A stretch of DNA of 64,000 nt from NCBI GenBank assembly GCA_002127285.1, contig NFUW01000002.1, forward strand, positions 1,853,605-1,917,604, given 5' to 3'. The translations under genes were made by a program, and so were the position numbers. Of the stretch, positions 8,264-17,842 are shown piece by piece; positions within the stretch are counted from its first letter, which is position 1; each line of letters starts with the position of its first letter. The stretch comes from Chitinophagaceae bacterium IBVUCB1 (lineage in GTDB: Bacteria > Bacteroidota > Bacteroidia > Chitinophagales > Chitinophagaceae). The notes under the pieces were generated by a model. That model was not told where the DNA came from. It worked only from the letters and a program-made list of their open reading frames with translations, and did no database searches.

Positions 8264-11200
8264 TTATTGTATAGATACCGATGTGGTATGCATCTTGCCT
8301 GAAATCTGCACTTTTATTCTGTACACACCCGATGCCAGTTTGTTGCCAAGGTTTATCACATGTTCCAGTTTTTTATTAACTGGCTTGGCAGACTCTGTAT
8401 GTACCAGCTTGCCATCTGAGCCAAAGATGTAGATGGGTACTTCCATATCGTCGTCTGTACCTGCTATCAGCGTGAATTTGCCCTTGTTGGGGTTGGGGTA
8501 GGTGTAGACGGTTTTGCCCGTTTGCTCGGGTTTTTCCTGAATATCTATTTTGATGCTGCTGGTAGCTTTGCAATCGGCAATGCTGGCAGTCACGCTGTAT
8601 ATGCCTGCCATGTTCAGCACTGTACCTGTAAGCACGGGCGATACAAAATCTGACAGGTAATTGTTTGGGCCACTCCATAAATAAGATACGCCTGTTTGCG
8701 GGTTTGTTATTTGCAGCCTTAGTATTTCGCCTACATACAGTGGCGTGTTGGCTGTCAATACAGGTGTATCGGGGCTTTGGTTTACAGTAACATTCGTTAT
8801 GCCTTGTTTGGTGCAGCCATTCAGCGTTGCAGTTACCGTATATAAACCTGCTGCCTGTGTTGGTGTATTGCTCAGCAGCGGGTTTTGCTGTGTGCTGTTG
8901 AAGCCCGCAGGGCCTGCCCATGTATAGGTAGTGCCGGGCAGATTGTTGGTAGCCGTCAGTTGCAGGTTGCTTTTGCTGCACACGGGGCTGTTGTTGGACG
9001 CAAATACTGAGTCGGGCGATTGCTTGATGGTGATGGCGATGGTAGTATCTTCCGTGCAGCCAAACACATTGGTATTGGTTACGGTATAATTACCCGCATT
9101 AGATAGTTGTACTTTACTGATAACAGGCGATTTGGCATTGCTGCTAAAGCCTGTGGGGCCTATCCATTGGTAAGATGTAACGGTTGCCGTATCTGTTACA
9201 TTCAGCTTCAGCGAATCGCCGGTGCAGAGTGCAGGTACGTCTGTAATAACAGGGCGAGGCAGCGGCCTGATGTGTACTATTACGGTATCTTCTTCGCCAG
9301 GGCAATTGGCCAACGTAGTAATGGCTGTAACCCTGTATCTGCCACGGTAGGACGTATCTACCGGTGCGGCAAAGAAAGTGTCGTTTTGCGGTACGGTCAG
9401 TTTGGGGTCTATCCATTGATAGAATATACCAGGGGTAACACAAGCCGCGGTAAGCAACAATGTATCGCCCGTACATACGGATGTATCGCCCGATATGAAA
9501 GTTTTGGCGGGGCTTTGCACCACACGCACATTCACGGTATCTTTTGCTTTGCAGCCAAAGTTGTCGCACTCCAGTATATAGTCGCCTGCTTTTGCCAGCG
9601 TAGCGGTGGTTACTACCGTATTGGGGAAGATGGCACTAAAGCCCGCAGGCCCCGTCCATGTAAAATTGCCGATAGACGGAAAGACGGCATCGCCGAGTGT
9701 GATGTTGGTGTTTTCGCATACAGGCTCTATAGCATATGCCTGTGGCTTGCGATATTGCGATATACGAATAGGTACATCGTAATTATAAAATGTATCTCTT
9801 GGCGCAGAACTTATGATGCGTATGCGGTAGCCAATACCATTGACAGTAGAGAGGGGCAGGTAACAAGCAATAGCGCCGCCCTGAGCCGCACTGACAGAAC
9901 CTATATTTACAGGCGATGCAAAGCTGCCAGATATATTGGATAGCTGAACAGTAAATGTATTGCCGGTAGCAAACTTGTTAGTGGTATTATATTTTACATG
10001 CAACGTATCGCCCGCGCATAACATGGTGTCTGTGTACGGAAAATTGATGAATACATTGGTATCTGCCTGAAATTGTGCTAAATACCCTCTCAGCTCCACC
10101 GGCCCGCTCATTGTAGGTATAAAGCCATTAAGCGTACCGATGTCGGTTGTACTGTTGGTAGTACCGCCCAAATATATTTTTCCTTTGGTGTATGCGCCTG
10201 CTGCTGCATATTCTACACCGCCACCTCCAAAGTATGTGCCCCATTTGCGCTTGCCTTGCTGGTCGAAACGCATGAGGAAGCCATCACTTTCAAAGTACTG
10301 AACAGGAACAGGAACCGGGCTTGGTAAAGGGCCTGAGTTGAATGTTTTAAAATTGCCGGGGGTTGCGATTTTGTTATAGCTACCAGTGCGGCCAGAGCAA
10401 TAGAGTGCACCGTCGGGTCCAAAGAAAATATGAGTTACACGGTCAGCGCCCAGCGAGTCGCCCAAATAAGTACCCCATTGGCGCACACCTGCTTTATTGA
10501 ATTTTGCTATAAACGCATCCTGTGCAGCAGGTGGGTTGGGGCCGCTATATGTACTTTGGAAAGCGCCTGTAGTGGCTATGCCTGTTTGACTAAGCGTGAT
10601 GCCACCGAGGTACACATTTCTAAAAGAGTCTGTAGATATGGTAAAAGCCTCTTCGTAGCCTATGCCGCCATAGTATGTACCCCACAAGCGAGTGCCTGCG
10701 GTATCGAACTTAGCAATAAATGCATCGCTGGCACCACCTGCAAATGAGGTAAGATGCGCACCTGTGCTGGCAATGCCTGCTGTAGCAGATGTGTAACCTG
10801 CAATCAACACATTGTTATCACCATCGCAAGTAACGGTATTGATGGCAGCAGGATAGTATGTACCCCACAAACGTGTACCAGAGGGGTTGAACTTGGTAAG
10901 AAACCCTATAGCAGGCGTTGTAAGCCACGCACCTGTAGTGCTGATGTTGTTGCTGCTGTTTGTATTGCCGCCTACATATACATTGCCACGTGCATCGCAG
11001 GCAATACCGTAGCCTTCGTCGTAATAATTACCGCCATAAAATGTACCCCATTGCAGTACGCCATTCATGTTGAATTTGGCAATGAAGGCATCAAAATCGT
11101 ATCCGCCAGTAAGCAGGAAACTGCCATTATAAAATTGGTGGCTACCAGTAGATGCCAGCCCGAAATAACTGGTTGAGTGACCTGTTACAAATACATTGCC

Positions 11201-12220
11201 ATCCCTATCGCAAGCAACAGCATTTATCTGGTCATTGCCAAGGCCGCCATAATAAGTAGCCCATGCGCGAGAACCATCTTCGAGCATACGAAGCACATAG
11301 CCATCATACAAGCCGCCACCATACAGTGGCTGATGCACTGTGGCAGTAGATGCTATAGCCGTTGAAGGCTCTGTATATCCGCATAGTACGGCATTGCCCA
11401 AGCTATCTGTAGCTACGCTGGTGCCAAGTGTTTTGAAAGGGTTGCCATAGTAAGTTCCCCAATTCAGTACAGGGTCTATAACCAGTGTTCCATCGTATGC
11501 GGGTGTTTCAAAACCAAAACCTTCAGCATTTTTTTTGAACTGTACCTTAACTGCTTGCTTTGTTTCGCCCACATAGCTATATGGTTTTTGTTCGGTAATG
11601 TTTCCCATTTCCGTACTTGCGCACAGCATGCCGCTTTTAAGCATGGCATTATCTGCACCTTCGTAAGTAAAGCGTATATCTGCCGGGTTGCCGCCCGGGT
11701 GTACCACAAAATCGTATTTAATGCTTTTATTGTTGTTAGTAGTATATATTACCCAGTCTATATTGTTGTAAATATTTCGGTAGGTAATTTTCTTGTAGCT
11801 CTCTGCACTAATACCTTGCGGGCAATGCTGCAAATAATATCTCTCTGTATATACCTGTTTGTTTTCGGCTATCAGTTCGGCATTGTTGTTTATATGCAGC
11901 AACCTCATGCGCATAGCACGATAAGATATGCTTGCAGCTATGGGTATACCTTGTTTATCAAGTTTATCGGACGCAGTTGTTTTCTTCCATTGGTATTGGA
12001 TAAAGCCGTTGCCAATAAATATGTCTATATCATCTGCCGCCAGCCTGAAGTTGATATCATTACGCTTATTGTGGTTTTCATCCAGCAATTGACCCTTATT
12101 TTCTACAAAATACAGGGTTGTATTTGTTGGTTTTGAAGCAAGTGTTTTTGCAGTTGGGTTGGCAAAGGCTATCGTATGCAGCCATGCCAGCAGACAAGCT
12201 GTGTATAAGTGTTTCTTCAC
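8264..12220 (-). CDS. SBBP-repeat and Ig-like T9SS-secreted protein
   Basis: 1318 aa. A signal peptide (MKKHLYTACLLAWLHTIAFA) is followed by an N-terminal domain opening with FVENKGQLLD, as in Bacteroidota SBBP-repeat proteins. Beta-propeller repeats with recurring WGTYYGG, DAFIAKF and GNVYVGG segments cover about residues 240-690. Four or so Ig/PKD-like repeats (motifs such as YQWIGPTGF and TYTWAGPAGFN) span about 730-1230. The last 80 residues are a T9SS type A sorting domain (YPNPNKGKF ... ASGVYRIKVQ). It should be exported by Sec, then T9SS, and held on the surface or released. The role is probably adhesive; no enzymatic motif is visible. Confidence 0.85.
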   Translation of the reverse strand: MKKHLYTACLLAWLHTIAFANPTAKTLASKPTNTTLYFVENKGQLLDENHNKRNDINFRLAADDIDIFIGNGFIQYQWKKTTASDKLDKQGIPIAASISYRAMRMRLLHINNNAELIAENKQVYTERYYLQHCPQGISAESYKKITYRNIYNNIDWVIYTTNNNKSIKYDFVVHPGGNPADIRFTYEGADNAMLKSGMLCASTEMGNITEQKPYSYVGETKQAVKVQFKKNAEGFGFETPAYDGTLVIDPVLNWGTYYGNPFKTLGTSVATDSLGNAVLCGYTEPSTAIASTATVHQPLYGGGLYDGYVLRMLEDGSRAWATYYGGLGNDQINAVACDRDGNVFVTGHSTSYFGLASTGSHQFYNGSFLLTGGYDFDAFIAKFNMNGVLQWGTFYGGNYYDEGYGIACDARGNVYVGGNTNSSNNISTTGAWLTTPAIGFLTKFNPSGTRLWGTYYPAAINTVTCDGDNNVLIAGYTSATAGIASTGAHLTSFAGGASDAFIAKFDTAGTRLWGTYYGGIGYEEAFTISTDSFRNVYLGGITLSQTGIATTGAFQSTYSGPNPPAAQDAFIAKFNKAGVRQWGTYLGDSLGADRVTHIFFGPDGALYCSGRTGSYNKIATPGNFKTFNSGPLPSPVPVPVQYFESDGFLMRFDQQGKRKWGTYFGGGGVEYAAAGAYTKGKIYLGGTTNSTTDIGTLNGFIPTMSGPVELRGYLAQFQADTNVFINFPYTDTMLCAGDTLHVKYNTTNKFATGNTFTVQLSNISGSFASPVNIGSVSAAQGGAIACYLPLSTVNGIGYRIRIISSAPRDTFYNYDVPIRISQYRKPQAYAIEPVCENTNITLGDAVFPSIGNFTWTGPAGFSAIFPNTVVTTATLAKAGDYILECDNFGCKAKDTVNVRVVQSPAKTFISGDTSVCTGDTLLLTAACVTPGIFYQWIDPKLTVPQNDTFFAAPVDTSYRGRYRVTAITTLANCPGEEDTVIVHIRPLPRPVITDVPALCTGDSLKLNVTDTATVTSYQWIGPTGFSSNAKSPVISKVQLSNAGNYTVTNTNVFGCTEDTTIAITIKQSPDSVFASNNSPVCSKSNLQLTATNNLPGTTYTWAGPAGFNSTQQNPLLSNTPTQAAGLYTVTATLNGCTKQGITNVTVNQSPDTPVLTANTPLYVGEILRLQITNPQTGVSYLWSGPNNYLSDFVSPVLTGTVLNMAGIYSVTASIADCKATSSIKIDIQEKPEQTGKTVYTYPNPNKGKFTLIAGTDDDMEVPIYIFGSDGKLVHTESAKPVNKKLEHVINLGNKLASGVYRIKVQISGKMHTTSVSIQ

Positions 12221-12332
12221 GAAGCAGAACTTTTATATAAATATAATGTAAACATGCCTTCTAAATGCATGTAACAGTAGAGATTATCTCATTAAAAAGC
12301 TATTAAAGCAGTTTTGGGGGTATGTGTAGTTT

Positions 12333-12416
12333 GTTAATAACCGGTTAACGGGTTGCAAAACAGGGGTTAACAGGGTGCGAAAATCATGTGTAAGACTCTA
12401 TACCATTGCATATTTG
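12333..12416 (+). promoter_or_regulatory. GTTAAC-box promoter 1 of a shared regulon
   Basis: GTTAAT at 12333, GTTAAC at 12344 and GTTAAC at 12366 have start-to-start spacings of 11 and 22 bases. The last box ends at 12371 and the -7 element CATATTTG begins at 12409, exactly 37 bases later. The same 22-base period and 37-base gap occur at three other promoters in the window (17.5, 20.6 and 62.2 kb). Confidence 0.7.
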
Positions 12417-12456
12417 TATCATCAAACAACGCAAACAAGCATCAAACAAACAACAA

Positions 12457-12999
12457 ATGAAAAAGGTATTCATCGCATTGTTCATATTGGCTGCAGGGCT
12501 TAGTGCCCGGGCACAAGAGCCAAACAGTGCAGCAAACCAAACAGCTAACCTGAATTTGACAAATGCAATTGACATAACATTTGCAGCCAACACCAGTGCA
12601 ACGGGAGCAGCAATCAATTTCAGCTTTAATACTGTAAATGATTACGCTAACGGGTTGGAAAGTGCCCCTGTAGAGGTAAAAGTAAGGTCGAACAGAAGGT
12701 TCAATGTATCTGTAAAATCGAGCAGTGCATATTTTACATATTCCGGCGCTACCAGCCCTGCACCGCAAATGTATGTGGGTAATGTGCTCTACTTCAAAAT
12801 GACACAAAACAATACGGGCGGATGGTCTTGGGTAAATAACAGGTATGACTATATAGACCATTATAACTGGACATTTTTGTATAACGGTGTGAACGGCGGC
12901 AACCAAAACTTTACGATAGTATATAGGGTAACGCCAGGGTTTACATTCCCCGCAGGTACATATACTACTGATGTGGTGTACACTGCAACCCAGCAATAA
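12457..12999 (+). CDS. small secreted protein, paralogue of the 20.7-kb gene
   Basis: 180 aa from the ATG at 12457, just after a CAAACA-rich leader. It has a clear signal peptide (MKKVFIALFILAAGLSARAQ), leaving a mature beta-rich protein of about 160 residues. It shares NLNLTNAIDITF, FNTVNDYANG, VRSNRRF, FTYSGA and the ending YTTDVVYTATQQ with the gene at 20689-21243. No T9SS domain, lipobox or enzymatic motif is seen. The fold looks like a repeated beta-sandwich, as in surface or fimbria-like subunits, but the function is unknown. It is transcribed alone: it has its own regulated promoter and a strong terminator. Confidence 0.8.
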   Translation: MKKVFIALFILAAGLSARAQEPNSAANQTANLNLTNAIDITFAANTSATGAAINFSFNTVNDYANGLESAPVEVKVRSNRRFNVSVKSSSAYFTYSGATSPAPQMYVGNVLYFKMTQNNTGGWSWVNNRYDYIDHYNWTFLYNGVNGGNQNFTIVYRVTPGFTFPAGTYTTDVVYTATQQ

Positions 13000-13020
13000 T
13001 AAGTATGGCATAAGATATTG

Positions 13021-13055
13021 CGGTGCAGGCTTTGGAAGCCTGCACCGTTTTTTTT
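13021..13055 (+). terminator. intrinsic terminator
   Basis: A perfect 12-bp stem, CGGTGCAGGCTT with loop TGG and AAGCCTGCACCG, is followed by eight T residues. It closes the small secreted protein gene that ends at 12999. Confidence 0.95.
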
Positions 13056-13143
13056 AACATATATTATAGCAAAGCAATGCACGAAAACGATAGTATGACG
13101 AGTGGATTATTTATATTCGTACACTCAAAAAAATGGGCATACT

Positions 13144-14652
13144 ATGCTGAATAGGGTTATCTTATCAATTGTAGCTGTGCTGTTTGCTGTGAATGCGAAT
13201 AGTCAGGTAGTAAGAATAGATTCTTTTGAATCTGCGGCTGCTAATACGGCATTATCTACCAACGGCATGATGGCATATGCATATAATATTTCTGAAAATG
13301 GTAGAGGCAAATCGGCTGTGCTTGAAATTTTGTTTTGCTACGCAGACTATTCTAATGTAAAAAAGCTGAAAATAGACATCAATAAGGGGTCAAAAGTATT
13401 GGCAAGCCAGTTTGGCGATGAGGGTTTTGCATTTTTACTGGGCGATGCTGCTCGTCAGACACGCAGTTTGTTGATGATAAACGCAGAAGGAGCCATATAT
13501 CAACAATATACCGAGCAACAGGTAGCGGCGGCAGACCTTGCAAATAGTGATAATTATTACCTGTATAGTGGTATGGGTACTACTTATATGATTGCGCCTG
13601 TATATTCAAAAAATGGCTATCGTGCGGTGATATTTGACGGCGAACTGAAACCGTTGCAAGACAAAACTTATACCGGTAAAGCTGGCATGGAGGTGTTATC
13701 CGTTAAGCTAATGATGGATAGGCTGCTGATACTGCGAAAAGAAACACTGAATACTAAAGACAGAAAATATGAATATACTATACAACAACTACTGGGTAAT
13801 ATGCCCGAAATGGCAAGTATAACTGAGTTGAAAGATGAGCAAGACTATTGCTTCCCGATGTTTATAAACGGTAAAGATGGTATGGTATTTACTGCCGGGC
13901 TGTTTTATAAAAACGGAAAATATGAAGAAGGCAAGGCAGGAGGTATTATGGTGTTTCAGCTATCGCCCGACGGGAATATACAGCGTAAGATAAAGTTGCC
14001 TATGAGCAGGATAAACCAGTTTTTGCCGGATGCAACGATTGCTGCACTAACTAAAAATGCGCACCTTGCCGTTCAGGATGCATATTATGGTATGGGTGGT
14101 GGTAGTGTTGTGGTTGCTGAACTGTTGCATAAAACGCAGAAAGGGAAAGATGCCGTATTAAAAGTAGCCGATATGATGGTGCTGCATACTAATATGGAAG
14201 ATGACTTGGCTAAACTACAGTTTGTAGAAAGAGCGCCCGAAACGAGTATTGCCATGAGCGGCACAGGTGCCGCCAATAATATACTGAACAACAGCGAGTG
14301 GCTGATGACACACAATTTGTATAATTACAGATTTTCGATGATGCTGGTGGGACAACAACATATTTGTTATCAGGCTTCGGATACAAATCAGGTATCATCG
14401 AGCGTATGGCTGATACCTGCAGATAGTGCTATTGAGGCATTGGGGACAAGAATGCTGGTAAGTATGCTGCCAGACCCTAAGCGCCAAATGATGCGTAAGG
14501 CGCGTGTATCTGTAAATACCGAATCGCCAGATGATGCACGGAAAGCATTTTACCGATACTATGGTTTTTTACCAACACCTACCATGCAAATGTTTGTATA
14601 CAATTACTCGACATCGGTACTGCAATGGTCTATAGAACCGATAAGAAAGTGA
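13144..14652 (+). CDS. secreted protein of unknown function
   Basis: 502 aa from the ATG at 13144, chosen because it begins a good signal peptide (MLNRVILSIVAVLFAVNANSQ); an earlier in-frame start at 13102 would bury it. The mature part has many alternating hydrophobic strands, with repeated phrases such as DEGFAFLLGD and NGKDGMVFTAGLFYKNGK that suggest a beta-propeller-like body. No sorting domain, lipobox or catalytic motif is recognised. I cannot assign a family. It stands alone between two terminators. Confidence 0.7.
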   Translation: MLNRVILSIVAVLFAVNANSQVVRIDSFESAAANTALSTNGMMAYAYNISENGRGKSAVLEILFCYADYSNVKKLKIDINKGSKVLASQFGDEGFAFLLGDAARQTRSLLMINAEGAIYQQYTEQQVAAADLANSDNYYLYSGMGTTYMIAPVYSKNGYRAVIFDGELKPLQDKTYTGKAGMEVLSVKLMMDRLLILRKETLNTKDRKYEYTIQQLLGNMPEMASITELKDEQDYCFPMFINGKDGMVFTAGLFYKNGKYEEGKAGGIMVFQLSPDGNIQRKIKLPMSRINQFLPDATIAALTKNAHLAVQDAYYGMGGGSVVVAELLHKTQKGKDAVLKVADMMVLHTNMEDDLAKLQFVERAPETSIAMSGTGAANNILNNSEWLMTHNLYNYRFSMMLVGQQHICYQASDTNQVSSSVWLIPADSAIEALGTRMLVSMLPDPKRQMMRKARVSVNTESPDDARKAFYRYYGFLPTPTMQMFVYNYSTSVLQWSIEPIRK

Positions 14653-14663
14653 TATAAAAAGCA

Positions 14664-14695
14664 AGAAGCCACCAGGAATGGTGGCATTCTTTTTT
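14664..14695 (+). terminator. intrinsic terminator
   Basis: AGAAGCCACC pairs with GGTGGCATTCT (one bulged A) around a 6-base loop and is followed by a T-run, 12 bases after the stop at 14652. Confidence 0.8.
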
Positions 14696-14855
14696 ATCAA
14701 ACAAAACAAACGAGGTGGTTATATATACCAGTAATTATATTGCGGTTGTAAACGGTATAAAATTAAGTATTGATAGCATACAATACAAAGATTGTATAAA
14801 AAAAGGAAGTATCGATTGTTGTATATACAGTGATGGGTAGCGGTGATGATGAGCG

Positions 14856-15362
14856 TCACCTGTTTCTGAAGGTAAGTACCCAGTAACCTGCTTCATAATC
14901 GTCTGGTAATAAGGTGTATTCAAAGTTTTTTCCGGCAAAGCTGACGGGGCTACCCATGGTACTCGATGTCATTATGCGCTCTGGTGTAAGGGATGAACTG
15001 AATAAGAAGTTATAAATATTGGTAACGACAGAAAGCTCTCCACTGATGCTTTGGTAGTTGACAACGGCTCTCTTGCCTCTACCTTCTTCATCGCCATCAG
15101 TCATATAAAAGCCATAGTCAACGCGCAGTGTTTCGTTTTTTTCGTTTTTATAGACATACCTCACAAAGTGGCGTTTTTCATTATCTACAAATGCCAATTT
15201 GTACCCCGGGGCAAATTCAACTATCTTTTCGGAAAAACGCTTTGCAATAATAACACTTGTATCCAACGCCAATACCCTGACAACCAGTGTCTCCTCTTCG
15301 GCCTGGCAGTATGCATTAGTGGCCAAACACATAGCTATAAGGAATACAAAAAGTTGCTTCAA
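14856..15362 (-). CDS. small secreted protein of unknown function
   Basis: 168 aa with a signal peptide (MKQLFVFLIAMCLATNAYCQ) that could also be read as a weak lipobox. The rest is a mixed alpha/beta chain with the charged segments FVDNEKRHFVRYVYKNEKNE and DGDEEGRGKRAVV. No family is recognised. It is preceded by the 3' side of the T9SS protein at 15474 on the same strand, about 110 bases away, so the two may be co-transcribed. Confidence 0.6.
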   Translation of the reverse strand: MKQLFVFLIAMCLATNAYCQAEEETLVVRVLALDTSVIIAKRFSEKIVEFAPGYKLAFVDNEKRHFVRYVYKNEKNETLRVDYGFYMTDGDEEGRGKRAVVNYQSISGELSVVTNIYNFLFSSSLTPERIMTSSTMGSPVSFAGKNFEYTLLPDDYEAGYWVLTFRNR

Positions 15363-15473
15363 AATACGCTGTTGTTTAATGCTAAAGTATAAAAAAACTC
15401 ATAAATGCACATCATTCAAAAGGGCTGGGATACTATCTGCCCTTTTGTAATCAATTGATAATTAATTGATTGG

Positions 15474-16844
15474 CTATTTCGAAATGCTGAATTGGCGTAC
15501 CATTGACTGTCCGCTTGCTGTATTGGCGACAACCGTATAGTTGCCAGAAGCTATACCATCCAGCTGAACGGTGGCTTGTAATTGAGAACCACTCTGCTGC
15601 CATTGCCTGATGACAGCACCACTCATACTACGGATGGTAAACATGACGGGCGATGTTTGTTGTTGGTTCAGATTGATATTGAGCACATTGGTAGCGGGTA
15701 CAGGGTATAGTTGCATGCCAAAAGCATCGTGCTGTGCATATGCAATGGATGTAGGTGCAAAGTATTCGTAGTAAAAACGCATTTGTGTATTACCGCTTTG
15801 AAGTGCCCATGACGCGGTGGCATTGTTCCAACTGCGGATGGTAATACTTTCTATGAGGTCTGCAGCATTGTATGTGCAGGTTTCAAATGTATGATTGATA
15901 TAAGCGTTACCAGTCCATAATTGCAGTATTTCCGATGTTTTTTTATTCAGGCTATTGTATGCGTAGGTATGTTTTCCGTACAGTTTCCAACTACCTGCAT
16001 CCCAATAATACTCTAGACTTTCGTCAATGTTTTTTTGATAATAAGTGTACTCAAACTTGCGGATGAAAACCCATCGGCTATTTATATTGTCCCATTGCTC
16101 CAATGTATAAGAGTCTACTTCATTGTCTGTATTGTAGGTATATGTTTTGCGTTCGTTATTATACAAATTGCCAGTACCGTGCTGAGATATCTGGTCTGTG
16201 ATAGAGATGATATTGTTATTGGCATCGTACATATATGTAGCACTATATGCGTTGGAACTGATGCTTACAACATTATTGCCTACATAGCTGAGGGTAGATG
16301 GCACGTTGTGAGACCATGTACCGCCAACCCATAGCTGAAAAAGAGATTCTTCAATTTTTTTAGTGCCAGCCATGTACTTGTACAAGTAACGGGCTGAGTC
16401 TTTCCATGCTTGTGTAGGAAGATGCCATATTGCATAGCGCAACGATGTTATTTTATTTTCAGCATCAAAAGTTTGCTTTCTGAAAAGCTTGTTATCGTAG
16501 ATGGCTGATGAGTTGTTGTAGTAATATGTTACAGCATCATCAAACAAAAAAAGTTCGTCATAATTTGGTCTGTCAATATTAATCAAACCACTTCTGCCAC
16601 CGCTGTATGCATACCTTACAGAGTCTGACGGGATGAACACGCCATTGCTAAACTTCAGGGCTACTTTTGCCACTACTCTATAGTTATTTACCGAGCCTGG
16701 TTTTTCGTTGCCGAATGTAGGGTCGAAATGCGGGAACCCACCACCACCTATTACCACGCCGGTAGTAAGGCCTTGCGGACCTTCGGCAGTATAAGCTGCT
16801 TTTGTAGTGCATAATGCTATTATGAAGAGTAATGCTTTTTTCAT
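15474..16844 (-). CDS. T9SS-secreted protein, paralogue of the 59.7-kb gene
   Basis: 456 aa. It has a signal peptide (MKKALLFIIALCTTKAAYTA). The central region (about 60-370) is a series of irregular repeats rich in Tyr and Trp, such as KTYTYNTDNEVDSYTLEQWD and RKFEYTYYQKN, which resemble the YD/RHS style without exact motifs. A T9SS type A sorting domain ends the protein (LYPVPATNVLNINL ... ASGNYTVVANT). The same build is seen in the 468-aa protein at 59657. Both are probably exported and anchored on the surface; the function is unknown. Confidence 0.8.
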   Translation of the reverse strand: MKKALLFIIALCTTKAAYTAEGPQGLTTGVVIGGGGFPHFDPTFGNEKPGSVNNYRVVAKVALKFSNGVFIPSDSVRYAYSGGRSGLINIDRPNYDELFLFDDAVTYYYNNSSAIYDNKLFRKQTFDAENKITSLRYAIWHLPTQAWKDSARYLYKYMAGTKKIEESLFQLWVGGTWSHNVPSTLSYVGNNVVSISSNAYSATYMYDANNNIISITDQISQHGTGNLYNNERKTYTYNTDNEVDSYTLEQWDNINSRWVFIRKFEYTYYQKNIDESLEYYWDAGSWKLYGKHTYAYNSLNKKTSEILQLWTGNAYINHTFETCTYNAADLIESITIRSWNNATASWALQSGNTQMRFYYEYFAPTSIAYAQHDAFGMQLYPVPATNVLNINLNQQQTSPVMFTIRSMSGAVIRQWQQSGSQLQATVQLDGIASGNYTVVANTASGQSMVRQFSISK

Positions 16845-17012
16845 ATTAAATAGCTTTATGAATGGTTAATGTTTTTAATGTAGCCTCAAGTTCTGTAATA
16901 AATTTACACATATTATTTTATAAGAATTGTCATATTTATATAGCGTGACAGATTTTTGACATATCTGTTACAATTACCACCATTTTTATGACAATTCTGT
17001 CGTCAGACTATG

Positions 17013-17369
17013 CTATCTGTTTACCGTCAGTACTTCTTCCATCAAGCTATTCCCTTTGATGGTTATTTTGTATTTGCCGTTAGGCAGTTGAGTTACATCA
17101 AGGGCATATTGGTAGCTTTTTCGCGTGCCTACTTTTATCTCAGTCAGTTGTGTATTGTATTGCATATCGTAAACGATAATGCTGAATGGCTGTGCCTGTA
17201 CCCAATCTACATATATGTTGGTGTATGTTTTGGCCGGGTTGGGGTATAGCTTCAGGCTATTGGCTGTAGCCTGTTTGGTAGTTTTTATATTTTCTTTGGC
17301 TGCGGGTTGTGCCATTCCAATATGTGCCGCGAGCAATACCATGCATAATATGAGTAGGTGCTTGTACAT
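17013..17369 (-). CDS. minimal secreted T9SS sorting-domain protein
   Basis: 118 aa: a signal peptide (MYKHLLILCMVLLAAHIGMA), about 20 linker residues, then a complete T9SS type A domain (LKLYPNPAKTYTNIYVDW ... LPNGKYKITIKGN) and almost nothing else. Sorting domains are normally the tail of a larger cargo, so an orphan one is unusual. It could be a decoy or regulator of the secretion machine, a small surface protein in its own right, or the remnant of a longer gene. The ORF is intact, with its own upstream region. Confidence 0.75.
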   Translation of the reverse strand: MYKHLLILCMVLLAAHIGMAQPAAKENIKTTKQATANSLKLYPNPAKTYTNIYVDWVQAQPFSIIVYDMQYNTQLTEIKVGTRKSYQYALDVTQLPNGKYKITIKGNSLMEEVLTVNR

Positions 17370-17473
17370 GTCTTTCTAAGTTTTAGTATTATAAATATAC
17401 TAAGAAAAAGATAAGTACATGAAGAAGTAAGAATAGCCTCGAAATCCTTTGCTGTATTGGTTTTTATTACTCG

Positions 17474-17595
17474 GTTAACAAATGCTTTGTAAACAGGTGG
17501 TTAACCGTTTACAGTTTTTTTCGTTAACTGATTTTAAAGCTGCCGTTAACTGCACCTTATTATTTGGTAAAGGGTGTGCGCGCGATGCATCTTTG
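17474..17595 (+). promoter_or_regulatory. GTTAAC-box promoter 2 of a shared regulon
   Basis: Four GTTAAC boxes start at 17474, 17500, 17523 and 17545 (spacings 26, 23 and 22). The last ends at 17550, and CATCTTTG begins at 17588 after exactly 37 bases. It drives the 32-aa peptide gene at 17629. The 23/22 spacing is shared with the promoter at 62.2 kb. Confidence 0.7.
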
Positions 17596-17628
17596 TTTCA
17601 TCAAAGCAAAAAATAAAAACACACAAAA

Positions 17629-17727
17629 ATGAAAAACACTGCACGCATCAATCAAGCTGAAGTTTCAAAGAAAATCATGTTGTTTGTATCTATCATCACC
17701 TGTGTGGTGTTGGCAGTGAATTTCTAA
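17629..17727 (+). CDS. 32-aa single-span membrane peptide
   Basis: ATG at 17629 to TAA at 17727. The sequence begins MKNTARINQAEVSKK and ends with one hydrophobic span, IMLFVSIITCVVLAVNF. The gene has a full transcription unit of its own: a regulated promoter, an A-rich leader and a 17-bp terminator starting at the next base. Its last 19 residues align with the 20-aa peptide at 62056-62118, sharing K, I, F, V, I, C, A, V and N in register. The product should lie in the inner membrane with a short cytoplasmic tail. The function is unknown. Confidence 0.65.
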   Translation: MKNTARINQAEVSKKIMLFVSIITCVVLAVNF

Positions 17728-17779
17728 AAAAACAGAAAGTACCACCTTTGCGATTACAGGTTTGGTACTTTCTGTTTTT
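17728..17779 (+). terminator. 17-bp-stem intrinsic terminator of the 32-aa gene
   Basis: AAAAACAGAAAGTACCA pairs perfectly with the reverse complement at 17763-17779, which ends in five T residues. The loop is 18 bases. The stem begins directly after the stop codon. Confidence 0.9.
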
Positions 17780-17811
17780 CAATCACGCTCTCTCTTATTC
17801 TTTATATGTAG

Positions 17812-17835
17812 CAAAGCCCCTGAATAGGGGCTTTG
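17812..17835 (-). terminator. hairpin after terC
   Basis: CAAAGCCCC and GGGGCTTTG form a perfect 9-bp stem 7 bases past the terC stop. The following bases are not T-rich on the minus strand, so termination may be partial. Confidence 0.6.
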
Positions 17836-17842
17836 TTATTGT

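Noticed and set aside
9107..9943. 278-codon open frame antisense to the SBBP/T9SS gene
   Set aside because: Same reason: an antisense shadow of Ig-like repeats with unnatural composition.
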